DNA of 64,000 nucleotides from Mytilus galloprovincialis. Its lineage: Eukaryota; Mollusca; Bivalvia; Mytilida; Mytilidae. Under the pieces are notes generated by a model that saw only the letters and a list, made by a program, of their open reading frames with translations, did not search any database and was not told the DNA's origin. Location: NCBI RefSeq assembly GCF_965363235.1, contig NC_134840.1:97166416-97230415 (forward strand), given 5' to 3'. Positions 38,601 through 50,700 of the stretch are shown one piece after another (the stretch's first letter is position 1; every line of letters starts with the position of its first letter). The position numbers and the translations under genes are program-made.

Positions 38601-40230
38601 CCGTTAATTGATAGCGTTTGATTTTGTTAGTTTTTATTGAATTAAAGTTCTGTTTTTGATTTGTCTTGGAGTTAATATAATAAAAAAAAATGTGGTATTA
38701 TTGCAAATAAGACACCAAATGTTACAGAAATTAACAGCTACAGGTGATCGTGCGGCCTTCAACATTCACCAAAGCAAATACAGCATAGACAGCTATACAA
38801 TGACAAATGTTATACAATTCTCACGAGAGTTTTTGTCACACTTTTTTTAGATATTGTATGTTATATAGACTAATATCAGCTACACTTCCATTGTGTATTA
38901 TAAAAGCTTAATTTGCTTAAATATTTACTTAAGAAAGCTCTATAGCATTTGATTTTATTGAATGTTAATTGTTTTAGTCTCCGATTATTGATGATAACCT
39001 CATGTTAAATGTTTTTGCCCCTCGGGGTCCTTAATTGGAATTTGATATTCTGCTTCTTCTTCTATATATCCAGTGTAAAAAAGTAAATGTCAACAATGTC
39101 TCGATATTTTCGTGTTTGAAATATGTATATATATATATACTTAGATTTGGGTACCAAACCGACCAACAATATATATATAAACACGTCTAAATTGAAAACA
39201 ACATTCAAACCTATGATTGCGTTGGATAAAAACCGCTATTTTTATACGTGTGCATGTAAAAAATTTCGTCGTAGAAGGGTCCAAATACAGCACAAACACC
39301 ATTTTCCAAAAGACCAAAAGAGTGAAAAAATATATTATAACAAAATATATATACATATATGTATACTGTTTTTTTACTTTGTTTTAACTACATGTATATA
39401 TGGATTTGTGTGATTTTCACATTGATTAAAGCTAGACATCTCAATATTGTAAGGACACTCGTCTATTTTTGAAGACAGTATGTTGACCTCTAAATATTTA
39501 TTAGTGTTTGGTGTAGTTTGGTTGCTGTCTCGGTGACATTAACCCCATATCTCCTTTTTTTGTTGTTCACTGAAATAATAGATTTTTTTTTCTTCTAGAA
39601 ACGAGGTGAAGAAAGTAAGTTTAGATTCCAATAACATGAAAACAATATCTTTGGGTGAACAAAAATAGCCCTGACAAGTTGACAATAATTCGTTGCTAGA
39701 CTTCAATAAAGTTCTCGTATATAGCACCATAACATGGATAGGCAAAGTGCAAATTCAAATGTCTAAGGTTTGAGGTGCACTGGATATATATGTCTGGTAA
39801 AATCTGTGTTTGATCAGAAACTTTTACGATGAAGTTCATACAGCTGTAATTTAATTGTTGATTTACAGCTTGGTTGAGTAAAATTACCCCAAAAAATGAA
39901 TTTATGTACAATGTTTTCTCTGTATTCTGTTTGGAAGAGATAACAACTCATCTATATATACCAATTGGCTACAGAGGAGTTATTACAATTGAAGTATTTC
40001 CTGCTTCTCAATTGACTGCGGCCTGTCTCATCCGCTACAACAAGGCATACTATATCATTGTATATCTTTCTTGTAGGAATGAGAGTTTAAAGGAAGAACC
40101 TTAGACAGATCGAAAGACATGGAAAGGGAGGGATTCGCTTTGAAACATTAACTTGTGGATAACATACGCATTGATAGAAATGGTCAATATATGTATGATC
40201 ACAGGTGGATTTAACTTGAAAAGGACGTTC
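35631..40230. other. Gene-poor interval
   Basis: AT-rich sequence with short repeat fragments: a molluscan TTTCCTAATTTCCAGTGGCAAATATTTCATGC block duplicated near 36360-36470, a GAGAGTTGTC-family copy at 38690-38825, and a duplicated TTTGGCTGCAGGATCCCTTT at about 38352 and 38404. Open frames are short and none is recognisable. I see no gene. Confidence 0.5.
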
Positions 40231-40239
40231 GTCATGTAT

Positions 40240-41640
40240 ATATATATATATCATTAGCTAAAGATATCTCGGAGAAGATATTTGCATATTCCTTAGACAA
40301 TATCTTGGAAAGGATACTTGTATATTTCATTAGAAGAAGATATCATGGAAAGGATATCTGTATATTTCATTAATGAAAAAGACATTTGAATATCTTATTA
40401 GATGAAGATATCTTTAAAAGGACATTTGTATATAAACAATAATGTGACAATATCTTGGAACTAGAGTTTTGAAAATTTCATAAGGTGTAGATATCTTGTA
40501 AAAGATATTTGTATATTTCATTAGGCAAAGATGTCTTTGAAAGGACATTTGTCTATATATTACAAGGTGACAATATTATGGAACAAGACTTTTGTATATT
40601 TCATATAAAGAAGAGGATATGTTGAAAAGGATATTTGTATATTCCATTAGGAAAGGATATCTCAAAAGGATATTTGTATATTCCATTAGGAAAGGACATC
40701 TCAAAAGGGTATTTGTATATTTCATTAGGAAAGGACATCTCAAAAGGGTATTTGTATATTCCATTAGGAGAGGATATCTTCAAAAGGGTATTTGTATATT
40801 CCATAGGAGAGGCTATCTTCAAAAGGGTATTTGTATATTCCATTAGGAGAGGATATCTTCAAAAGGGTATTTGTATATTCCATAGGAGAGGCTATCTTCA
40901 AAAGGGTATTTGTATATTCCATAGGAGAGGCTATCTTCAAAAGGGTATTTGTATATTCCATTAGGAGAGGATATCTTCAAAAGGGTATTTGAATATTCCA
41001 TAGGAGAGGCTATCTTCAAAAGGGTATTTGTATATTCCATTAGGAGAGGATATCTTCAAAAGGGTATTTGTATATTCCATAGGAGAGGCTATCTTCAAAA
41101 GGGTATTTGTATATTCCATTAGGAGAGGATATCTTCAAAAGGGTATTTGTATATTTCATGAGACGATATCTTGAAAAAGACATTTTGAATATCTTATTAG
41201 ATGAAGATATCTTTAAAGGACATTTGTATATAACAACAATGTGACAATATCTCGGACCTAGAGTTTGGAAAATTGCATAAGGTGAAGATATCTTGAAAAA
41301 GATATTTGTATATTTCATTAGACGAAGATATCTTAGAAGGGACATTTGTCTATATATTACAAGGTGACAATATCTTTGAACAAGACTTTTGTATATTTCA
41401 TTACCAGGTAGATGATATCATGGAAATAATATTTGTATAATTATAGCAAGGTGACTACATCTTGGAAAGGATATCTGTATATTTCATTAGAATATATCTA
41501 GAACAGGATATTTGTACAGGTATAACAAGGTGATGATATCTTGGAAAAGACATTCATATATCTCATTATGTGACAATATCTACAAGGAAATTTGTATATT
41601 TCAAGGTAACAATATCTTGGAAAGGCCAGAACTAGCATGT
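40240..41640. repeat. Minisatellite array with 39/40-bp units and degenerate flanks
   Basis: The core (about 40625-41160) is built from a 40-bp unit (ATTAGGAGAGGATATCTTCA...) and a 39-bp unit (ATAGGAGAGGCTATCTTCA...), both ending AAAAGGGTATTTGTATATTCC. They mostly alternate, giving a 79-bp higher-order unit. Either side, more diverged units with GATATCTTGGAAAGGATAT and TTGTATATTTCATTAG continue for several hundred bases. Frames of 60-109 residues on both strands come from the array being free of stops. Confidence 0.9.
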
Positions 41641-41699
41641 TTTTTTCTTCTTCTTCTACAGTTGAAAAATAACAAAACAATAATAAACTATCAGTTGTA

Positions 41700-44677
41700 T
41701 TTTATTACAAATGATAAAATATATCCAAAGATATGATGTGACCCAATGATAGGGAATGCAATGTACCATCTGCCCAGTATAAAATATACTTCTCATCAAA
41801 AATATGTATGTATTAATGAGTTTTTTTCATTTTTAAGCTTTTTCATTTTTTTTTCTAATTTTACTTATATAGTGGATCTTACATATAACACTCCTAACGA
41901 GACGAGACATGGAAAACTCAAAATCTTTTTCTAATGGTTCATTATAAATGTTCTATAAAGCTATAGCTATTTAAATATCCATAAACATGTTTGGAATAAT
42001 ATAGCTTAACTTTGATAATTGTTTTGTTCTATCCTAGCCTTATTTTCATGTATACAACAACAGAAGAAAATTTGACAAAAAAAACAATGTAATTTTAACA
42101 CAAAAATAGCATGTAACACAAAAAATATCTGGTGGTAATAATATCATTTTATATATGACTCATGATTTACTTAATGATCAGACATATGAATGATATTTAT
42201 GATGTACAAATACATTATTGTAAAGTCAGAAATAAATGTGTGCACCTCTTGAGGTTGTTCTGTTTTCTTCATTACAATTTCTCTTAACCTCTTGGTTTAT
42301 CGTAGAGACAGCATTAAAATATTTGTCAAGCTAACCCCATGTTTTACAGATATTTATTTTAATATGAAACTGAAATACATGTTTAACAAAATATTTCCAA
42401 TTTTTTTCTAAACCTTTCATAGTTCAATATACATTTCTTCCTCTCGTTTGTCATATGAAAAATTAAAATTTGGGTAATGACATTAATTTTCACAAAAAGA
42501 TGGCATTTGTTTTTAATGGATTCTGATAGATGTTGAAATGAAATGTGCATGTCAGATACAATAAAATTATACCTTTGAATAATGCCCTTATAGATTTCCA
42601 ATTTACAATAAACTGATGAATTCTTGCTTTTTTGTCTCTTTGTTAATGAAGTGTTTTAATCAGATATAAAGCATTTTTTACACATCTTTTCTGATACAAT
42701 TATCTTTGGATATCTCAAGCTTGTAAAAAACTATAGAAATAAAAAAAAAAAGATAGGAATTTAAAATAAATAGCAAATAAATAGCAAAACCTCAACTTAG
42801 ATTTTGGTTCTGAAAATTAAATATGTACAATCTTGTTCTATATATTAAAATTTAAATACATAAGATTACTTTTTTAGTAAGAAAATGTTTCAGATAAAAA
42901 AAAATCACAATGGTACTTTTTGTGCTTTTCAAAAGTTAAAAACAACTTTAAGCTATTTTTTATAAAAAGCTTCTAAAAGCTGTCTAAATTTTTTTCGAAT
43001 GTGTACCTTTCTTTTATGCTAACATCAACAAAAAATTTAAAACACATGGACTTAAAATTACATGTAAAAACTTCATTTACAAATTTAATCAACAGCTAAT
43101 TTATAACGTGATAAGGAAATGAAACGATTTTATTTCTTCAATTTCTCAGAATTGTTTTCATTTCATTTCTATATGCTTATTAACATAATCAGAATACACA
43201 GAAGGTATAAAGCAACAAAAAAATAGTAAAAAAAAACACACAATAACAGTTTAAACAACAAACAGTGTGGCAAGTTTGCTGTAACAATAATTTGCTGAAC
43301 ACTTAAAATACAACAATTTTTGGCAATTATACAACATCAAAACCTGCAAAAGTTAGTCCACAAATGCAAGTTAAGCACCAATTTTAAAGTATAAATTTTA
43401 GTCCAAACCTATGGCATGTTCCATTTTCTTGTAAGTATGGACATCTGTCTTTTTTCACACAAAATAATCAGACAATCACATGTTATGATGAAATGAATAT
43501 GACTTATGACTTCTTGTTTCTTATAAATATTTTAATTGAAAAAAAAAAAAACAGTGGCTTTTCAGTTTTTAATGTGGTTCACATCTTAATATATGATCAA
43601 GTAGCATATCAATGCCAAGCGGTTTCTTTCAATTGCTTCAGTTAAAATTTTGATAATTTTTGAAAATTGGTATTTACTTTGTAGATTTGTGTCATAAAAT
43701 AATAGATATATGTGAAACTGTCATGATATAAATACACAACCACTTGTATAAGTAAAAGGCACTTTTAAAATAATGAAAAAACTTATTTGTATACATTCTA
43801 TAACATAAGGTGTAAAAGTTTTTTGAATTTAAAAAAATGTATTTTTCTTTACGATATTTTTAGTAATTAAAATAAACTGTTAGTAGAAGATAAAATATTG
43901 TCATGGTAACTAGATAATGAGTCTTAAGATAAATAAAACTTAAAAAAAAAAAATTATTCATGATATTTTCAGATCTTCAGTTGTTGTTAGCCTTCTTTCA
44001 AATATAAACACCCCAAACATTTTTTGTTTAAGAAAATTCATTCAGGTTTATATCTTCAAAGAATTTTTCACAAGTGATTTGATTATTCATATTAATATTT
44101 ATCACAGATGGACTTAAAAAAAAGAAAACTTTAAAGGAAATTCTTGAAGAATTATCCAAACAACAAAAAGACATGTACATATTTAATTTTTTTATAAATT
44201 CATAATTATTCAATTTCAGTTTGACTGAAAGTTTCAATTTTTAAGTGAATCAGTTAAAATTAATACATTTATTACTTTTGTAAAAAAAATCCTAAAGGTA
44301 AATAAGCTGACATTTCATGATCTATTCATACAACTTTTTTTTTATAAAATTATTATTTAATTGATATTTCTGAAGCAGATATGTTAAAACAATGTCGAAC
44401 TGGACACTTAAAAATGATAAAAAAAAAAAAATCAGTAATTTTTTTTTAAATGATAAAAAGATATTGAGAATAAATTTTGTCTAAATGATTATATTTAAAA
44501 AGAAACTTAAATAATTGATACCATACTTCAAAACTAGAGTTTACATAATAGATATAGCGTAATAAAACTAGAATTAAAATACAGCAGTATAGATATTAGT
44601 AGTACCAAACTGGGATAACTCTATAGCGAAAATCATATATATATGGAAAAAAACTATAGGACCATATCTATTATAGA
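41700..44677 (-). other. AT-rich repeat-poor region, possible 3' UTR of the CCDC9-like gene
   Basis: About 3 kb with no recognised transposon or coding exon, left of the terminal stop codon of the minus-strand gene. Several minus-strand AATAAA-type signals occur, such as near 42352. A long 3' UTR is a reasonable inference but not proven. Confidence 0.35.
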
Positions 44678-44721
44678 TCAGTCGTCGAAAAGTAAACTGA
44701 CAATCTTCTCCATGATGTAAT
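44678..44721 (-). CDS. CCDC9: CCDC9-like terminal coding exon
   Basis: After a strong acceptor (TTTCATTTCTAATTTCAG), the phase from the large exon gives D-YIMEKIVSLLFDD and TGA at 44680-44678. A small amphipathic end of this kind is plausible as a conserved C-terminal tail. If the cassette at 47557-47613 is included, this exon becomes 3' UTR. Confidence 0.65.
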
Positions 44722-47700
44722 CTGAAATTAGAAATGAAAAAAAATATTCAGCTGGTGAATGAGAGAGAGGTTAATACGAAATACTGAAAAACAGAAGAAT
44801 ATGTCCAAGGACACCAATGTCGCCCCTCAAGCTTTGTAATTTAAAAAATAAATAAAAAGGGGCATAACTCTAGTAATTTCCATTAATGTGGTCAAAGTGG
44901 AAATTGCAAACACAAAAATCAGAAGTCTGAGATAAGTCTAATTGGCTTTTGACAAGATATCAATTAAGAAGTGAAAATTGAAAATTAGAATTGAGAACAA
45001 TTTTCACAGAGATGTATGAAGATGTTCATGAATTTGTGTCATACTTTTCAATCAGTTTGTATATCAATCAGTTAGAATAGAAAGTGTAAAAATACGCAAT
45101 TGAAATTTGTACTCCAAAAAAAAACTAATGGAGGTGATGTATTTCTTTTGCTGTTGAGTATAGAATGTAATCATTGTTCATCTTTTATTACATATGTTCA
45201 CAGGCACTCGTCTCAGAAAAAACATTTCCTATATACCTTTATATAACACAAGGTACTTAACTTGCATTTTAGAAAAATGTCAGGCGGTGACGAAATTCCG
45301 TTATATGCCGCTTTCTAGACTGTCAACCCCATTAAAACTTGTTATATCGTAAATCTAAATTAATTTATCTTTACAAGGGTGTATAACATGCCTACATTTG
45401 TTGTCGGAATCATCCGAAGCAATCCTACCAAAGTATGTCAATCGTAATAATTTTGCCAAACGCTGAAGAATTTGCAATAAATGCGTCATGTCTCCTTATA
45501 TATCTCGGTTTCCGATTGGTCAATTTTATGGGAAAGTCTAAATGATTATCAGAGTCAGGGGCGGATCCAGGATTTTGGAAAGGGGGGGCGAAGATTTTAA
45601 TATATCGCCGAGCGGAGCAAGGCGAAAAATTTTTGGGACCCTTTTTGGGCTAAAAAAACATAAAATAAGTGTAATATGCACTATTCAAACGGTCACAACC
45701 AGCAGGCAGGTTACAGTCTGGTCTTGAAAAAGTTTTTAATATATATAAGTCCGGCGAAACAGACATTCCAGTAAGACATGCAAACCTCGGCCACAAAAAA
45801 CTACGCCCGTTTTTATTGATCATGTTCATTTCATGCTAAATATATTTGTTGGAAATTTTCGTTTTTAAAAGCAAAAAAGTGGACAAGACTATTGTTTTCA
45901 ATCCAGATACGGCCAGAATTTTTGTTTTAGGCAAAAATCAGAGTCAATTTTTTCTCTCTCAAATATCACAGAATGCCTCCTCAAATCAAATGGTTTCGTA
46001 CCTGAGACTTGAAATCTTTCTAGAGCTTGTACTAAAATTGAGAATGGAAATGGGGAATGTGTCAAAGAGACAACAACCCGACCATAGGAAAAACAACAGC
46101 AGAAGGTCACGAACAGGTCTTTAATGTAGCGAGAAATTCCCGCACCCGGAGTCTTCCTTCAGTGGCTCCTAAACAAATATATACTAGTTCAGTGATAATG
46201 AACGCCATGCTAATTTCCAAATTGTACACAAGAAACTAAAAATAAAATAATACAGGAGTAACAAAGGCCAGAGGCTCCCGACTTGGAACAGACGCAAAAA
46301 TGCGGCGGGGTGACTGGGGACCATTCTACAACTTTTGTATTTATAAAATAAATAAGTTGGGGCATTTAGGGTTAAACATGTTTTCGTAGGTAAATAATAT
46401 TGTGGAACTTTTTTTCATGAAAGTATAATAGTCTATAGAGTATTTACTATTACTTTCTGTTTGGTGGAATAGTGAAATAGAAGTCAATACGTTCTTGCTC
46501 AATCCTGTGTCGCTTTGAAGACTTCCTGATTGTCATGACATCCTCAGCCTAAGCAATGTATATAACTGTAATTTGAATTTCAAAATGACCGTGTGCCGTT
46601 TTTTCAACGCATTGGTCAACTCCACCATAGCAAATCACATGACTTTGACAATCAGTAAATACCAGCGAAAAATATATTTATAAGTAAAGAATTGTCGTAT
46701 AAAAATTAAATTCTCGGGAAATGAAAAAGTTCACGAAGTCTAGACTGATTAATAATTTTACAAAAAAAAAAAAAAAAAAGGTTCAAGCAAAGGGGGGGCG
46801 TACGCCCTCTACGCCCCCCTCTGAATCCGCCACTGAGAGTTATCTGATCTTGTTTCATTTTCATACGTTAAGTCAAGAGAGTCTGAATGACATTGACGTC
46901 ATGGGAAAATTTGTATCTAAAAAAGGAAACTGGTAACTTATTAGACATACCACAAATAACACTTGTGAGTTGTTTTTTCAAGGTATCTTATACAATTTTA
47001 CTAACTGGGGGATAAGTTCTATTCAGACAAAAAATAAGTTTTTTTCTGAAACAGTTTTTATAATTAACCATTTACTTTGAGACGTTCATTGCCAATTTTA
47101 TGTAGGTAGACGAAATAATTACGATTGAGTCGGGTAGAACTGTTATGGATGATTCCGACAACAAAAGTAGGCGTGTTATACAACACCATTGTGAAGATAA
47201 ATCAAATAAGATTTACAACATAACAAGTTTTAGTGGGGTTGGCAGCTGAGAAATCAGCATATAACGGAATTTCGTCACCGCCTGACATTTTTCTAAATCG
47301 CGAGTTAAGTACCTTGTGTTATATAAAGGTATACTGTATAGGAAAAAAATTCTGAGACGAGTGCTTGTGCATATGTTATATTATGCTGCAGGTTTAAAAA
47401 AAATAATTGAGCAAGAATTTAAGAAAAAAAAAGACAGACCTTGGCACCATAAGAATAATAAGAAAGGATGAGAACAGGAATCATACAAGATTGATTGATT
47501 GGTCGATATGTGATTACTTAAATCAAGCGGCAAGTATTTGATGGATACAAACTTACCGGTCAGTTTGAAAAGGAACTACTGGTCAGGTTCCTTTTGGTCA
47601 TCTTTTGATGATTCTACAAAATAAACATTATAATATTTTATAAATCAAATAAAATTGATCTATTGCATGTATTGAGTATGCTAATTATAAAACTGACCAA

Positions 47701-50700
47701 AACAGAAAACTATACATTGATCAATGAACCATGAAAATGAGGTCAAGTTCAGATTATACCTGCCAGACAGACATGTGCACTTTACAACTATTCCATACAC
47801 CAAATAAACGTGACCTCTTGCTTAAAGTATTTGTAAAACAGACAAAAACAACAAAAACTTAACATTGACAATTGAGACGTAGAAATTCGGTCAAGGTTAA
47901 ACGATATCCCCCCAAAACAGACATGAAAATCTTACAAACATTATGTAGACCTAATAATGTTTACCTATTGGTTAAAGTACTTGGAAAACAGACAAAAACA
48001 CAAAAACTCTACATTGACCAATGAACCATGCAAATGAGGTCAAGATCAGATGATACCTGCCAGTCCAGATATACATAAAATTGAGAATGGAAATGGGGAA
48101 TGTGTCAAAGAGACAAAAACCCGACCAAATAAAAAACAACAGCAGAGGGTCACCAACAGGTCTTCAATGTAGCGAGAAATTCCCGCACCCGGAGGCGTCC
48201 CTCAGCTGGCCCCTAAACAAATATATACTAGTCCAGTGATAATGAACGCCATACTAATTTCCAAATTGTACACAAGAAACTAAAATTAAAATAATACAAG
48301 ACTAACAAAGGCCAGAGGCTCCTGACTTGGGACAGGCGCAAAAATGTGGCGGGGTTAAACATGTTTGTGAGATCTCAACCCTCCCCTATACCTCTAATCA
48401 ATGTAGAAAAGTAAACGCATAACAATACGCACATTAAAATTCAGTTCAAGAGAAGTCCGAGTCTGATATCAGAAGATGTAACCAAAGAAAATAAACAAAA
48501 TGACAATAATACATAAATAACAACAGACTACTAGCAGTTAACTGACATGCCAGCTCCAGACTTCAATTAAACCGACTGAAAGATTATGATTTCATCATAT
48601 GAACATCAGGCACAATCCTTCCCGTTAGGGGTTTAGTATCATACCATCATAACATATATGAGAAGGACATAACCCGTGTCATTCCAACAACTGTTTTTAG
48701 AATAAATGTGTTTAGTTCCGATGCAAAGACCTTATCAGTGACTCAATATTAACGCCAAAATATGCAATCTTTAATGACTTGACAACAGTATCGTAATTAT
48801 ATCCCTTCTTAATAAGTCTATTCAAAGGTTTTGTAAGTTTCTGAGGTGAATACTGACACCTTTGTGCTTTATAAAGAATATTTCCATAAAAAATTGGATG
48901 TGAAATACCTGAACGTATTTAGAAGTCTGCATGTTGAGCTATATTTACGAATGATGTCTTTATACCGATGATAAAATTTAGTAAATGTTTTGACTAGTTT
49001 GTGATATCGAAAACCCTGGTGTAATAATTTTTCAGTAATACATAAATTTCTCTAGTTAAAATCTAAAACATTGTTACATACACGAGCGAATCGTACAAGT
49101 TGAGATATATAAACACCGTAAGATGGTGACAAAGGAACGTCACCATCTAAAAACGGATAATTAACGATAGGAAATGAAAAATCATCCCTTTTATCATAAA
49201 TTTTAGTATTCAGCTTTCCATTAGTGATATGTACACCTTACAATCATTCAGTACACCAAATATAGTTGACTTATTGCTTAAGACTACTTGAAAAACAGAC
49301 CTAAACACTAAAACATAAAATTGATTTAAGGTTGCATTTCTGTAAATATTGACAATGCAATTTCCCATAGGAACTCCTTTTACAGCTAAAACTGTACCAC
49401 TTTTACTATGAAGTTTTGTAAAAAATCTTATCCTAGAATTGAAAGTTCATATGCACCACAATTTTTTTCAAAAATCATATAGGGCAGTGCGGCATATTTT
49501 CAACGTTTATTTGCCCTGAACTTCTCAGAGTTAAAACTAACACTAATTTTCTTAACTACCCCTACCTCTAATGAAAGGTTACCACAGATTTCAATGTTAA
49601 CAATATGCACATGTAAATTTACTGGTAACATTCCCAAGTTATGTCTCTGTGAGAAAGAATATTCAAGATCTCCCCAAAAGAGGAATGTATGGGGAAACAG
49701 CTGTATTTACAAAGTGCCTCTGTACACTGGACAAAAATATATGATAAATCATTCAGATATAAGGAAATGCTACATACAAATAACATGAAAAATGTGTTTA
49801 AAAACTAAAATACAATTTTCGATCTTTGTGAAAGGTAACTTTTCAGTTTTGCAATTTAACTAATAACAAGAGGCTGTCACAACGACAGCAAACCGGATTT
49901 ATTAACATTTATTTGTGTCCTGGCAATATCACAAGAACCATTACTGATGAATGGTGAAAGTGAAAATCGTCAATATCAAATTTGACCTCCATTTTGTCAT
50001 CAGTATCAACATATTAAAATTTGAAAAGCTTAGATTGAATGGTTCATGAGTAAATGCAACAACGTGAATGGAAACGCCATTTTACGATCTTTCAAGAACC
50101 ATAACTCCTGAACAGTAAAAGTCAAAATCGTCATTATTGAACTTGACCTTTATTGTTTATTTTGTCATCAGTAACAACATATTAAAATTTCAAAAGCTTT
50201 GGTTGAATGGTTCATGAGAAAATGCACGGACACGACGGGAAACACCATTTTTCAATTTTTCAAGAACCATAACTCCTGAACGGTAAAAGTCAAAATCGTC
50301 ATTATTGAACTTGACCTCCATTTTGTCATCAGTAACAGCATATTAAAATTTCGGAAGCTTTGGTAGAACAGTTCATGCGTAAATGCACGGACACGACTGG
50401 AAACTCCATTTTTCAATCTTTCAAGAACCATAATTCCTGAACGGTATAAGTCAAAATGGCCATTATTGAACTTGGCCTTCGTATAGTTGTCAGTAATAAC
50501 ATATTTAAATTTTAAAAGCTTTGGTTGAACGGTTCATGAGTTAATGCACGGACAACATTTGATTGCCGCCCGCCCGGTCGACCGGCCGCCCGCCGTACAT
50601 CCCCAAATCAATAACCGTCATTTTTGTCACAAAAATCCGGTTAATAAAACTAATAAAATATTATAAAATATCTGAATTTACAGACTTTCGTTACAGCAAA

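Larger units (their letters stand above)
45191..47375. mobile_element. DNA element with about 260-bp terminal inverted repeats
   Basis: The left arm, CATATGTTCACAGGCACTCG continuing through GTACTTAACTTGC and TGTCAGGCGGTGACGAAATT, reappears inverted at 47112-47375. Paired blocks include TTGTTGTCGGAATCATCC and TTATATAACACAAGGTAC. No transposase is visible, and the interior is largely another insertion. It lies in an intron of the CCDC9-like gene. Confidence 0.8.

Noticed and set aside
40592..41345. Several 60-109 codon frames on both strands with repeated peptide units
   Set aside because: All arise from the 39/40-bp minisatellite lacking stop codons; no start context, splice sites or conserved domain.
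45846..46124. 92-codon plus frame
   Set aside because: Spans the interior of a nested transposable element and a common dispersed repeat; no domain.
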